Shown here: positions 10,921 to 23,909 of the stretch, in pieces | Numbering within the stretch: position 1 is the stretch's first letter | Layout of the letters: the number at the start of each line of letters is the position of its first letter | NCBI RefSeq assembly: GCF_025766255.1 | Contig: NW_026516705.1 | Location: 62,001 to 126,000, forward strand | Source of the DNA: Zychaea mexicana | Taxonomy: Eukaryota; Mucoromycota; Mucoromycetes; Mucorales; Lichtheimiaceae | DNA length: 64,000 bases | Direction: 5' to 3' | The notes under the pieces: generated by a model | What the model was told of the DNA's origin: nothing | Seen by the model: only the letters and a program-made list of their open reading frames with translations | Databases searched by the model: none | Position numbers and translations under genes: made by a program

Positions 10921-13150
10921 AGAAAACAAGACATCCAGTTTGCTGTCGTTTGTAGCTTTGTTTGTTTTTGTTGATGGTGCCTCTAATGAAATAACAGAAA
11001 AGCAACCTGCATCACACACAATACTGGCTGAGTAACTACGTTTGTTGTGGCAACAACAACATTGTCAAAGGCAAACAACATACTGTTGCTGCAAAGTGGA
11101 TGACTCCCGCATGCATGCATGCATGTATGTACTTGTGCTTTGGAAGATGATGAATCGGTGGTGAGGGCAATGACATCCTTGTGATGGGTGCCATGGTGTC
11201 TCTTTTTACTTTTCCAACTGTCACAGACAACCGAGTGGACGTACAAACTGTTTGTTAGGATGTACATGCACACATCAAAAACGGTGTCCATGGGAAATTG
11301 TGCTACGCAAGCAGGGGTACACAAGCCATCATCGACGAGAAATGGTAGGACAAGAACAAGAAAAAAGGTTTGCTGGCGTTCATGTCATTGGGATCAATCA
11401 ACTCGATCATTCCCCCCCTTCCCCCAAAAAAGATAATCTTATGCTCATCGAAAATCACTTGATGATTTCGAGCAAAAGAGATATAGATCGGGGCTTGGCT
11501 GTAGCAGCTCATCATCAGAAATCACAATGATATGGGCTTGCCTGGCTTGATTTATCGAGGGAGGAGCTTGCGATATAATCATAGTCTAGCAGAGCCATGG
11601 TTGATAGCACTGCATTGTAACAGCAGCAGCAGTAGATGTAAGGCAAGCTGTGCATCATCCGGTAGAATCACAATTATATACGCAGCTATAACGATAGACG
11701 GGTGCATGTTATGCATGTATGCTATAATGACCCGGTCTATACTCTTTTAGTCTAATGTACATTATTACTACAGCCAACCTTACAGTACACATGCATGTAC
11801 AATGCAAGTATGACCACTTTTTTTTCTTTTCTTTTTTTTTTGCTGTGTGCATTGCTTCGCATGGCATTGCTATCAGCCATATGTAGCCCTTTCTTTATAG
11901 TGGATTACAGTTCCGCAAGGAGTGCTACTTAGTGTAGGAGTACTGTAACAACAATCTTTTTGTCTTCTTCTTTGAACAACCAACTACTCGGCAATATACA
12001 TGAAATCATGTATATGCTATCATCGGATCAAAGTGCACATGCGTAATTAGTAGCTAGGAGGCGCCGTGCGGGAGCAACAGGAATCATCTCCAAAAAAAAA
12101 AAAAGTTAGATGAACAACAAAAAGTCATGTGCGAATAATAACCATTTGAAAGCCCTCCCGTATTTGCATACAAAAGATCTGTGGACGAAAAATCGTTTGG
12201 TTAGCGGTTTCTCTCACTCTCCAGCAATATTGGGAGAACAGGAGTTGTTGTTATCATTATGGTTTGCTGATCATCCAGAACAGCAGAGCTTAGTCGTAGT
12301 AGTAGTAGTAGTAGTAGTAGTAGTAACAGCAGTGGTAGCACTAGTACTAAATGGCAGTGAGAAAAACACCGAAAACCATCTGATGAGATAGCCTTTCTCG
12401 GCATCTTCCGGAGATGCGGTCCAAGTTGTCGTCGTCGTCGTCGTCGTCGTCGGTTTTCACTGTGCAGCGCTGCACTCGAGGGCGGGCAATCGTGATCTTG
12501 GGTGTGCAAGCCAAATGCACAGGGAAAGAGTGGCAAGGACGAGTCGCACATGTAGGCAACAAGAAAGACACGCACCACAACAAACAAAGTGGATGGGTTT
12601 TGTCTAGCCTGTCTTGCGCCCAATCAGTAAACACACACAAACTTGGCAGCTGTTTATTAAAAACAGGGCACTCACTCTTTTTTTCCTTTTCGTCTCTCTC
12701 TTCTCTTCTCTTTTCTTTTCTTCGCATTCTTTGCACCTTAAGAACCTTGGAGACTTCCTTTGTCGCTCCGGTGATCATCATTGCTCCCCTTTTTTCTTTG
12801 AATCGGAAAGCCAGTTGCCTTGACAACAAATCCGCAAGTTCTTTGTCGTATATACGCTCCAAGGTAACAGGTGTAGTAGTAGTAGTAGTAGTAGTACCAG
12901 AAATCGACCAGCAGCAGCAGCAGCAACGATGAGTAAATGACAGAGAAAAGACTGACCATGCTGCGCATTGCATAACCTTCGTGTAGTAGTCCCTGATCAG
13001 TACTGCAAACGGACTGCATTTGCTATTTTTATATAAACTCGCAGAGACAGCCCTTTTCCTTCTCCTTTGCTTTTCACTTTTCTTTTTTTAACGCATTGAA
13101 AATCGTACTTTTTTCCCACCAACATTAAAACAACAACAACAGCAACAACA
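10921..13150. promoter_or_regulatory. 2.2 kb gene-free region upstream of the APSES gene
   Basis: No credible coding region is visible. The block contains three trinucleotide microsatellites: TAG/GTA units at 12296-12325, GTC units at 12428-12452 and TAG units at 12874-12896. It also has a short CAG run (12911-12926) and polypyrimidine tracts. It ends in an A/C-rich leader (ACAACAACAACAGCAACAAC) directly before the ATG at 13151. Long 5' regions with short upstream ORFs are known for stuA-type genes in ascomycetes, so a long regulated leader is plausible, but I cannot place a transcription start. Confidence 0.4.
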
Positions 13151-15258
13151 ATGCTTGAAGGAGTATACCAGAGCTTCGGGTACCCACCCAATGGTCCACC
13201 ACACTTGCCTCCGCCGCCGCCGCCACAGGCACAACCTCCCTCAGCCTACTCAGACAACCCCGTAGAGCCGCAAGTGCAACCCTATGTCGGCTACCGTGAT
13301 CCGTACAGCGCCTACCGTGGAACAAACAGCAGCAGCAGCAGCAGCAGCCACCATCCTGGTACCAATGGCAACAATAACAACAACAACAACAACAGCGGCG
13401 GCGGCTACTACGCGTATCATTCACCGACATCCTCATCCTCATCCGCAAACTACGAAGCTCCCAGCCCGATCTTTCCAGACCATCGATCAACGGCCGTCCA
13501 TCCCAATTCCGACCCCAACAACTACTATGCATCTTCTTCCGCTGCTTCTACTGCACACTCGCCAACAGCATCGCCACCACCACCGACATCAGCGACAACA
13601 AACGGATGGCAAGTACGTCCTCCTCCTCCTCCTCCAACAACAACAACAGCACCTACGGGATATCCCTGGAGCATCTCTAGCCCACCTGCGCGCCCACACC
13701 CGTCTGCAGGGGGTGGTTTTATCGGAGCAAGAACGGGAGGTGACCTGGACATGAGCAACCAAGCAAGACATCATCATCACCATCATCACCACCATCCCAT
13801 TTCCCCACCCGGCTTCGGCCCGCCCGCTTCGCTTGCACGACCCAAACTGACGACAACCGTTTGGGAAGATGAAGGCACCGTTTGCTACCAAGTAGATGCC
13901 AAAGGCATTTGTGTGGCGCGACGTGCAGGTAAAGACAGATAACATGAACAACAGCAGAATCAATTTCTGTCAATGCATGTACCCTCTTTTATTATCTTTT
14001 GCATGTGGGACTAAAGCAAACACCTGCATACTCTGTTTCTTATCCAAAAAAAAAAAGATAAGGAAATGATCAATGGCACCAAACTGCTCAACGTCGTCGG
14101 AATGTCCCGCGGCAAACGAGACGGTATCCTCAAGAACGAAAAAGATCGCGTTGTCATCAAGGTTGGCGCCATGCATCTCAAAGGTGTCTGGTACGTGAAT
14201 TAGCATAGCCTATACGTTGGCAGATGCAACAATGCTGCGACACCGTAAGAACTTTCTGTTAAATCCTTAATCATTGCCGTTGTCGTCTTTAGGATTACGT
14301 TACGACGTGCGAAATATCTGGCGACCAAGTTCCGAATTTGCGACTTGCTCTATCCGTTGTTTGAGGACGATCCTAAAAAGTATGTCTATGCAACGAGCCC
14401 TCCGGGTCATCCTGCTTCTGCTGCCGCTGCCGCCGCTGCTGCCGCCGCCATCGCTGCAGGTGTCTCATCGCCGCCAGCATCCGTAGCATCGTCGCGCCGA
14501 GCATCCTCATTACTTGACAACAGTCCGGATAGCCTCTCTAGTGGTATTCGATCCTCTTCATTCAATGACAATACCAAACGGAGCTCACTTCCGTCCATGA
14601 GTGCATTGGATCAAGGTATGTATTCAACACACTACATGTTGTAGACCGATCATAAGGAAGAAGAAAAAATACCTTGCAATGCACATCGCTTCACTCCTCC
14701 TTTTTCCCTCTGTCTCTCTATCTCTCCAAACTCTCCTTTTCTTTCTTTGTACATACTAATAAGACATGATTTTTAATAGTGACATCCCGTCTTTCACCGC
14801 CACATCAACTATCCGCTTCTGCAGGTATGTGTATGTTTTATTTACATAATAACTCAGAAAGATTCATTGTTTATACTCACACACACACGCACGCACTCGC
14901 TCCATGTAAAAAACACATGATAGATCCTTCATCATTGGGCGATACTGATCAGCAGTCATCCTCATCGCCGACATTGCCAGAACCCAACTCCACTGCTACT
15001 GCTACACCTTCCTCGCACAACACTAACAACGGCAGCTACAATGGTCTAAATTACTATTATCATCATCAATACGATTATTCGCGCTCGCCAGCTCCAACAT
15101 CGTCCTCAGCACCTTCACTCTATCGATTCTTTCCTGATGAATCCTCAGCTGCCAAAGGAACTAAAGATGACAGGCGAATCCCCCAATGTGCTGAACGCGG
15201 CATCCCAGATAAATCATCAGGTATACTTTTGTTTGATTCTACACGCGTGAAGACTTGA
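13151..15258 (+). CDS. APSES-domain transcription factor, StuA/EFG1 type
   Basis: Five exons (13151-13928, 14058-14190, 14293-14615, 14780-14824, 14924-15258) give 537 residues. The first 235 residues are low complexity (Pro, Ser, Asn, Tyr, and an eight-plus His run near residue 212). The APSES DNA-binding domain runs from [15 protein letters not shown] through [41 protein letters not shown] and [13 protein letters not shown], close to the canonical StuA, Efg1 and Asm1 sequence. The domain is split by two introns. The tail is Ala- and Ser-rich. No ankyrin repeats follow, so it is the developmental StuA class rather than the Swi6/Mbp1 class. It is expected to be a nuclear regulator of morphogenesis and sporulation. 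The 3' end is uncertain: a donor at about 15221 could splice to an acceptor at about 15426, replacing the last 13 codons or so with DITA and a stop near 15440. Confidence 0.9.
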
Positions 15259-15440
15259 ACATTTTCTTCCCCCTTTGCCTCTACTCTGCCTTCTCTGGAT
15301 TCAATGGGTCTGCTATACGGCACAGTTGGGATATCTAAAAGAAAGACGCGCCCACATATCAAACCACTGCTTTTTCAAAGAGAATCTCTGATCTAATTCT
15401 TATTTTCCCAATCGATCCTTTTATAGACATAACTGCATAG

Positions 15441-18400
15441 TTGTCCTTAACCCCACCAGTCCCTCAAAACAAAATGAAATTTTTTCTCTCTCTTTCGAAA
15501 TATTTCATCATGTATGTACCTCCATTCGACGACGACGACGACGACAATGACGACGAAATATCAAAGCTGGTTCTAGTCTTCTTTCTTTCGGACGACGAAC
15601 GATAAAAAAAACGGCTTCCCACGCATATAATAAACACATACACAAACATAGTCTTTGAACTCTTAGTATTAACCTGTCGGCTCTTCTTTCTGTTTACACA
15701 CTCACCTTTTCACATAACGTTTATACATATCTCACATTCCCCGCGCCCGACCCGCATAACCCTCTCTTATTTCTCTTTTTTCCATGATCTGTCTCTTGCA
15801 TTTGCATTTGAAAAAAACCAGTTGCATGAATAATAACAAGAACGATTTGCAAGTTTAGATTTTTTTGTCAAGTCTAATGTGTCGTGTGCTTATCCATGTT
15901 ATCGTGCCTCCCAATAGGCGACCATCCGTACCTTAGGATCTTTACCGTATACGGTGTTGTATTCTGACTGAAATCGTACATTATTGCTACTATTTGGACT
16001 CTATAGTCAGCAAAATTGGAATTTTAAACTATTCACAGGAAGGTGACGTGGAGAGGTAGAACAAGACGGAAAAATATGGATGGGTATATACCTTTAGGCC
16101 GAGGGTGGAGAGCAGCAGCATCGGCGACGATGCCGGTAAATTCTATTTTTTTCAGTGTCAGTTATAATAGTAATGACACTGGCAGTAAGCACCTATATGA
16201 GTGTAATCCTTGCAGCTTCTTTTTTGAAAGGAGAAACTTGCATATTGTATATGCTCAAAAGATAATGCGCATTTATGTTGGACCATGTTGCTCCCTGATT
16301 ATCGTATTTTATAAAGCGACGACGGCTGAGAAGTCGACCGAAACGGGTTAAAATGCAAGCATGACGGGGGATACATAGATTACATATGCTATCTCACATG
16401 ATATTTTTTCTGTATGTATCTGCAGCGTATCTTACCAGTAACGGGTTGTTGTTGTTGTTGTTGAAGCAGGAGGGGATGGCCATGATCATAAAAAGCATGT
16501 GGATGCACGCGCGATTCACTCGTCGAATGACTGAGATTTGCATCCAAACAACGCAACTCAACCACCAAACAACACTGCATGCATAAGTACACTAAATCAT
16601 ACATGCATTGACACACGATGCTGTTGTTGTTCTTAGCATCACAACAACATTGAAGCTCAGATCAACTCTTCGATGTTATGTAGCAGGACATCCAACAGTT
16701 TTGACCTAGAACTTGAAAAGCGGCATGACATACTGGCCTTTTTGAGACTTTACAGAGTCTTGGGAGGTCTTTTTAGGTGTCCGAAAGGCCACAAACGGCA
16801 GCAAAACGACAATTTGTGTCCTCGGATGGATACACAAACAGTAATCTGTGATCTGGGATGGTATAGGCTGAAATAGAGCGATACTGTCTTCAAAAAAAGA
16901 TACTAGCATAAATCTCGTTATTGAAGTTAGATTGCTGTGCCAAACAAAACCATACTCTATTTCTTCCTACTGCATAGTATATACGGACAAATAAGCTTAA
17001 TACAATGTGGGCTAATGTTTTTGTGTTTATAATGCAGTAGTACATGGAGATTGGATTGTTTGCCAGAGATGATTGCTCTCTTTGGTAAACCACGAAGCCG
17101 CTAATACCACATACAGTAACAACAACAAAGCCCGGAAGTTTCCATTAAAAGCATGATACTGTACGCCGCGTGTCTCATCCGCTTGCATATTTTTTCTTAC
17201 CTCCATGTTACTTCACATAAATTTACTTTTTCGGATAATACATACACCAGTAGATACGTATTTGACAAATATGGTGATAGCCCTCTACGAGTCATGCTTA
17301 CTTGTTGCGTGGTCACAAACATGTCAAAGTCAATTAGTACTACCTATATAAGCAAAACATTTTTTCTGTACATTACTACGTAATACCATTTTGGTGATTA
17401 AGGTGAAAAATCTCCCTACATTATTAATGTTAGCAGCAATTACTATTTGTGCTTGATGTATTGTCTAATGTGTATAGAAGATGTCTGTCTTTGGCAGAGG
17501 TACTAATAATGATTAGTGGGTGACCAAGAACAAGCTCTGTTACGAAAATGAAATACTTCGCTGTATAGCCATTCGATATCAGTTTATTATCGTATGTGGT
17601 ACTTACTGACAAAGCGTGGGGGCGGTGCATAATGTATAGATTGGCTGGTGCATGCTACTGCGGGGCAAAGCAAAAGAAAAAAAAAACAAGTCCAGTCGTG
17701 CATTATTTATATCATCAAATGATCGCCACATTGTCAACAACAACGGGACATCAGCAGCAGAGAGCAGCAACGCTTAGACTTGTAACGTGAGCATACTTGT
17801 TGCTTTTTTTTTTAACGTGCATGTACTAATGTGTCTAACGGGGTTATAATTGGTGTTTTTTTGCTTGAAACTGTGGCTGAGCAGATTGCCTAGCATATGT
17901 ATTGTGCTATACTATACACGCCATGGTTGTTGGATGGAACGGAATATATATCACAAGGAAGGACGATTTCAGATAATCGTATATTCGATGATCCATTAAG
18001 CTGCAATTTAAAATATCAACAAGAGTAAATGTGGCTATTTACGCGGACCCTTTTCATCAACCGTTCATGCTTACAAGGAACGTATAAAACTGTGCGCTGC
18101 TTGTCGCAGCATCGATTAAATGGAGGTTACTTATTCTTCAAAGAAAAAGAAATACTGCGTATATTTAAATAAAACTACTAGCATAAGTATTGTAAGGAAT
18201 TAATACTGTTTCTAGGAAAACGATGTTCAAAAAGATAGGTTGGGAAGATACTATTTTTATGAGATCATTCTAGTGATGATACCTTGCATTCAGCACGTTT
18301 GCTGGCTTCATCATTTAAAGAGTATATACTCATATATTATAGGTACCACATACATGTACTTAATGATCAGATGAAGACTAAATAAAGTGACAATGGAGAG

Positions 18401-19890
18401 TGTTATGTGAAATTCACTTGCTGTCTTGAACATAAAAGGAGGTGTCATGACTATCGTAACACGCCTTTGACAGGGGACTATCACGGCCAGATAGGAAAGG
18501 CAACTTACACTTGTCATAATATGTACAGTGAAGTAGATAGGTATACACGAGAACGTGTTCCTCCCTTTTTATTCTCGATCTTCATCGGCTCTCGATCGCC
18601 TTGCATATCATATTTAGCATCTGTACCATTACATACATCTTTGAAATTGACAATAAAGAAACATATCCCAGGGAAGAACTGCTTCTGCTCCTGCTGCTGA
18701 CCCCGCAGTGGATCTAGGAAAGCTATTATGAGTGGCTACAATACTTTAACACGTGTACATTACTTACTACATCTCCTGAATCAAGAATAAGCTATCGAAG
18801 GAAAAGAATTGCTTATTTTACTTCTATCTCGTGGCGCATAAACCGTTTTTACTTGTCTCAAGTGTGTGCTTGTAATACATGGACTATCGTCTGCAAGAAG
18901 GAATTTTGTATATACTATAAAAGGCTGGCTTCTACGATACGAATCTTTACTTGATCCGCATACATGACGCACATACGGGATTTTGTCACAATGTCAATAA
19001 TAATATCCGAACGAAATGCATAAAAAGTGCTACGCCTGTGATTTAAAGTGCGCAACAATGACGCCGTGTATTTATCTCCCGAACGACGTGTGTGACAGTC
19101 AGTTTCTTATTGTGTATAAAGGAGACTAGAACTATCGATCGCTTTACCTAAAGACGATCAAGCTATTTCTTTTTCGTTTCCGCTCTTTGTCCAGAGCTTA
19201 CGAAAAAATTAAAAGAAAAAACAATGAGTCGATTCGCTGCTGCAGGGGTAAGGAGAAGAGTGTATTGTTTCCCCGCTGTTCACGATTTGACGGCGCGATT
19301 CGATTTTTGAGTGTTGGTGCAGGATCGGTTTATGAAACGGCAGCAGCAGGGAGGAAAAGGAGATTGTTTGTTGTTGACTACATCTACATCGTATAATTGT
19401 TGATGGAAAACGTGCAGTAATAGTACATAATAGTAGGTGTAATGTAATGGTTGAAGGACCGAGTACTGCAACTTAGTATACATATACTCAGGGACGTACT
19501 GTATAATATGCGCGCATTTGGTGACTAAGCCCTTTTCCAACCTCCCTTTTCGTACCTTGTTATGAGATATTATTCTATTTGTTTCTTTCAGGTTTACAAG
19601 GATCAGAAGCAGCAGTAGCAGTAACAGTAGTAATACTCACATTTGCTGGTTAAATGTATGTGACTAAAAGCATCTAATAAAATATGCTGAGCTGTCATAA
19701 AATGATATGGTTGGTATATTTATAAATATGGCACAAAAAACAGAAATAGATGCCGCCAATGTGATACAGTGCTCTGCTGGTAATATAAAATTATTGCTTC
19801 TCTCTTGCTCGTGCATGATTTGTGTATGCTTACATCAGTAACAATGAGAATCATTTTTTTTTGCGTAGTAGCTTATACTTGACCCCATAA
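15441..19890. other. long gene-free stretch
   Basis: About 4.4 kb follows the APSES gene without any frame that shows a domain, a signal peptide or consistent splicing. A GAC/GTC microsatellite lies at about 15528-15548. The rest is AT-rich with scattered short CAG and GTT runs. I see no tRNA or rRNA signature. It may hold a non-coding transcript or regulatory DNA for the flanking regulators. Confidence 0.4.
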
Positions 19891-19895
19891 CAACG

Positions 19896-19932
19896 GTAAC
19901 CATGGCAATTTGCATTTTGTTGCTAGGCGACC
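19896..19932. promoter_or_regulatory. pair of RFX-type X-box motifs
   Basis: Two X-box-like imperfect palindromes occur 23 bp apart start to start: GTAACCATGGCAAT (19896-19909) and GTTGCTAGGCGACC (19919-19932). Both fit the RFX/Crt1 half-site consensus GTNRCC-N-RGYAAC with one deviation each. They lie about 920 bp upstream of the C2H2 gene start. Confidence 0.45.
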
Positions 19933-20853
19933 AAAAAAAAGAAATAACACCTACATGGAACAGCAGCCACTCACAACTAACAGTATGGCAACTCGCGCGT
20001 TTCTGCCTCCTTTATTTGTTTATTTGCGATGATGCCAGATTCTGCAAATTATGATCAACGTCTATACATAGAATACAGCTGGCAAGGTGTGGTGTTTAAT
20101 AATAAAAGAGGTGATAACAATAATAATGAAATGTGTTCGACCAAGCCTAAAAGGGCGCAGCCAGCAAAAGCAGGCTTGCTAAACAGAGTTAATCAGGGCC
20201 GGGTTTCTAAAAATGGAGTTTTCTCAGGCGCCACACAGATGCCCTTTATTTAGTTTTTTTGGTGCGTGACACGAGCCATTGTGCGACACGAGTGAAAGAG
20301 AGGAAAGTTGAATGCCAAGCCGTGAGTGGCTCGTTAACACCCTTTTTGCTTGCTTGCTTGCGTGTGTGTGTGTGTGTGCGTGGGCGTGTGTGGTGTAAGC
20401 TTACTCCTTTTCTCTCTCTTCTGCCTTTCTTTTTTTCCCCAGTTTCTTCCTGTTGTTGTGGGCTTTGCTCTCTGATTCTACATCCTCCTCTTCCCTCTTT
20501 CTTTCTCTTTTCTCCCTTTCTTCCTCGCATCCTCCCTTGCCATACGCCCCATACAACTCTTTTCACTCATCATTCGTCATCCCCCAGGGACACCACCCAC
20601 TCACACGCGGTTTGCCTCTCTGTCTCTCTTTTTCCATTCTCATTTATAAAAGCTCAGCTGTCGTCTCGAAGCACAACTCTTCTTTTTTTTTTCCTTTTCT
20701 TTTTTCTCTTATTTGCTCTCCTTTTGCGTCCACCTCGCTCGTGTACATACGCATACACGTTCTCTCAGTACAGCACAGCAAGAGACGCTCTACACAATCA
20801 TCACCACCACCACTAGCTATAGTACAAAGAACGCACCGATAATTTTTTTAAGC

Positions 20854-22669
20854 ATGGCATCAGGGGTGATATCGCCTGAGGAAACTTCTGCGCGACAAAA
20901 TAATCAGCCACACCAGCGACCACCCGCACCCCGGCATGACGCTTCCATTTCTGCCCTGTTAAATGACAAACAAACCCAGAGCCATCACCAAAAGCACCAT
21001 CATCATGAAGACTATCTGCCCACGCCCGTCACCCCAGCAACAAGCTTCCCCGTCCTCTCGTCATCGCGTCCGTCCGATTTATCCGCATCGCCGCTCCCTT
21101 CGCCCCTGCCGTCCTCCGCCCATGCAGCCTCCAAGCCCACGCCAGTGGCAGACGAACAACGCACTGACAGGACAGCAACAGCAACAATAACATCTGTTGA
21201 AAAGCCCTATGCATGCACGCAGTGCAGTCAAACGTTCAGTAGACCGCACAACCTCAAATCCCACTTGACCACGCATTCTTCTGAGCGGCCTTTTCAGGCA
21301 AGTAATTATTCGGAAAGTGATGGTGTGGAGGCCCCAGAAGAGTGTGTATGTGTGTATTTACCTGTTTTGCTTATTATAGTGCGATATCTGCAAGAATTTT
21401 TTCAGACGACACCATGATTTGAAGCGACATCGCAAGTTACACACTGGCGAACGACCCTACAGCTGCAACATTTGCCACCGTTCCTTTGCGCGTCTCGATG
21501 CGTTAAACCGGCATTGCCGCGCCGAAGGTGGCACCGCTTGCAGCAGTGTGCATCGTGTTCAAGGCCGAAGGTCCATTGCGTCCATCACACCCACATCCAC
21601 AACCTCTTCCTCGCCGTCGCCACCTGTCTCCTCTTCTTTGTCCTCTTTGTCCTCGTCCTCATCGTCATCATCATCGTCGTCCGTCACCATGAACAGCCAA
21701 CGACCGATCATACCGCAGCTTCATATCGCCCATCCAGCTTCACAACCTCTCGCTAACGAAGTTTATCCTTATCCACCTTCAATTAATACGATTATTTCCA
21801 CAACCACTAGTAACAATAATACCTATACAACCGCAACAACTACTACTGCTAATAACGCTGCCGCTTCCATGACTACGCCAGTAGCATCACCACCACCACC
21901 ACCACAGCCTGCTACATCTTCTTCTTCCACTACTGCTGCTGCTAGTTCGGCTAATAGGATTCGTGACACTTTACTTCCTTCACCGAGCGCACTCTCTCGA
22001 CTACCAGTTTCGGAAAGCACGAACCTCGTGCCCATTCAAAAACTCCATTCCGAGATCGCGGGCCACGAGAAAACTGCCAGCAGTGCATACGGACCTTCTT
22101 CTCAACAACACAAACAACAACCAACAATTCCTCCTAGTTCAAAAGTAGCAGCAGCAACGCCTCCCCCTTATTATGACTGGGCATCTCAAGCCGGACGCGA
22201 CCGAATACTACCATTACCAAAGCGGTATTCAAGCAGTAACAACAACAACAGCAACAATAATAATAATAATACTATTAGCAGTAGTACCAGTAGTAGTCAT
22301 GGTGGTATGGAGCCTAGGGATCGACTTCGGCTGGAGAATAATGATTTGCGACAGGAGCTTGCATATTGGCGATCCACAGCGGAAGAGTTGAATACATTAA
22401 AGTCGCAGTTGCATGATTTGCAGGTCGAGGTGAGTTTGTGCTACTTCTTGGAATCCTCCTCGTACTCGTCCCCCCACCGCACCCAGAAACTCCCTGAAAA
22501 TAACATTCTATGCCGTGGTCTCTTGTAGAATAAAGTATTGCGGTCACTTATCACTGCTTCAAGCGCAGACGAGCAGCAGCAGCAGCCCAAAAGGAATATA
22601 AAATACTGCATTAAGGAGGAAGAGGAAGAAGAAGAAGAGACCTACAAAAGGAGACGAAACAGTGATTGA
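20854..22669 (+). CDS. Crz1-like C2H2 zinc-finger transcription factor
   Basis: Three exons (20854-21297, 21380-22429, 22529-22669) give 544 residues. After about 112 low-complexity residues come three zinc fingers. Finger 1 is YACTQCSQTFSRPHNLKSH, finger 2 is CDICKNFFRRHHDLKRH, and finger 3 is YSCNICHRSFARLDALNRHC, which ends in a downstream Cys. The last finger, with FARLDALNRH followed by AEGGTAC, is the diagnostic layout of calcineurin-responsive Crz1/PrzA factors. A long Ser/Thr/Pro-rich region follows, then a heptad coiled coil (LRLENNDLRQELAYWRSTAE and on into NKVLRSLI) and an acidic then basic tail. The expected role is a nuclear, calcium or stress-responsive activator. I see no clean calcineurin-docking PxIxIT motif; the nearest is PSINTI. 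The first intron uses a GC donor (CAG then gcaagt) and separates fingers 1 and 2. Identification as Crz1-like is from finger layout only. Confidence 0.7.
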
Positions 22670-23096
22670 TTATTGGCTTCCCAACGTGCCCTTTTCGATC
22701 CACTTACTCAAAGCTACACACATTCTCCTTCCCCTTCATCCAATCCCTTTCTCTCTTTTTCTCTTTCCCGTGCTATGCGCATACCACGCGGTGTCATCTT
22801 GTCGTTTGCTTTACAGACACAATTATCGCAACATATTCGCCCGTCTCTTCATTGACAAAACCCAAAGCGCTCCCCACACGCTCCTCCTCTAAAACATCTC
22901 CCCACCAATCCTTATACTTTCTTGAATTCGATTTCATGCCAATGTACATATAAAATTCTCGATCTCTCTTTCTCTACGGCCCACACCCCTTAGTTTTTAA
23001 AAATAATAATAGCATTATTGTTACAAGAAGAACATCAAAATAAGAAAACATCTACGACAGAGAATTGTTTGATTTTTTCTTGATATAGGCCTCTCC
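22670..23096. other. convergent 3' region
   Basis: This is the 3' flank shared by the C2H2 gene and the four-pass membrane protein, which converge. The sequence is pyrimidine-rich and then AT-rich, as expected for two transcript ends. No further gene is supported. Confidence 0.4.
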
Positions 23097-23909
23097 TTAG
23101 AGTGGATTGTATCCTTCACCCAAAGCTGCCTCATCCTCCTCTTTGCTAAAGCAGCCATGCAAATACGTGTATCCCGAGATCGCAAAGCACGCAAATGCCA
23201 TGCCACTTAACACCAAACAAGGGCCTCTGACAGCTTCCAAATGTGGGTAAACGAGGTTGAGTTGGTCCACACCATTCTCGTACATGATCGATGACTGTGC
23301 AACCAGTAAGAGTGCCAGCACGGCTGCGCCCCATGCAAGAAATCCACGCGAATAATATTGGTCCTGAAACCGGGGGTATAATATCGCCCACACCAAGCCT
23401 ATTAATGTGGCAGCGCCGCCACACAGGAGGCACAGCACTGAGGCAGGATAGATCTTGGGATTGTGTGGGGGGTTCGGTTGTGAGGCAGGATTCAAATCCG
23501 GATCTTGCTCGATTTCGTCTGTGAATAGCTCGGGAAATGTTTCGTTGAACTTTTCTGGAATCGTTACGTCTAAATTTTTATGTAATTCTGTTATTTTATA
23601 ATCACTCAATGCCCATGTATAGCTTCGCAAATTACCAAAGGGCATCATCATTACACCATCATCGGTTCGACATGAAGTGATCCCGCCACGATCGGTAATG
23701 CAATAGCCTTGCCAACCAACGTTTATTGACAGCGTGCCGGCCGGTCGTTCGGTCAGTTGTGCGAAGTATAGCTTTGCTCCAGAGTTCGATCGGCAGCCTA
23801 CCAGACACAGTAGGATAAAGATGAAGCCGACAAGTGAAAAAAATATACCAACGTAATTCCTCCGAGATGGTCGCATGCGTAATACTACTCGTCGCTTCTT
23901 TTCAGGCAT
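23097..23909 (-). CDS. four-pass membrane protein, Fig1/SUR7 (claudin-like) type
   Basis: This is an intronless frame of 270 residues. A basic cytoplasmic start (MPEKKRRVVLRMRPSRR) is followed by a first membrane helix at residues 20-41. A roughly 110-residue extracellular loop contains GWQGYCI and, nine residues on, a second Cys, a pattern like the W/G-C-C signature of claudin-type proteins such as Fig1, SUR7 and PalI. Three more helices lie at about 155-178, 190-208 and 232-255, and the tail is acidic. This layout (TM1, long loop with paired Cys, TM2-4) fits plasma-membrane proteins of the Fig1/SUR7/PalI group. These act in calcium influx and cell fusion (Fig1) or in eisosomes (SUR7). Which subgroup this belongs to cannot be settled by eye. 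The start at 23909 is the first Met and gives a normal N-terminus. Confidence 0.65.
   Translation of the reverse strand: MPEKKRRVVLRMRPSRRNYVGIFFSLVGFIFILLCLVGCRSNSGAKLYFAQLTERPAGTLSINVGWQGYCITDRGGITSCRTDDGVMMMPFGNLRSYTWALSDYKITELHKNLDVTIPEKFNETFPELFTDEIEQDPDLNPASQPNPPHNPKIYPASVLCLLCGGAATLIGLVWAILYPRFQDQYYSRGFLAWGAAVLALLLVAQSSIMYENGVDQLNLVYPHLEAVRGPCLVLSGMAFACFAISGYTYLHGCFSKEEDEAALGEGYNPL

Noticed and set aside
12201..12973. Overlapping open frames on both strands with runs of Val, Leu, Arg or Asp
   Set aside because: They are translations of TAG and GTC trinucleotide repeats and nearby AT-poor DNA; no domain or splice logic supports a gene.
20246..20816. Open frames of 106-185 residues on both strands before the C2H2 gene
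   Set aside because: They are pyrimidine-tract artefacts (Ser, Phe, Leu runs), best read as promoter or leader of the gene starting at 20854.
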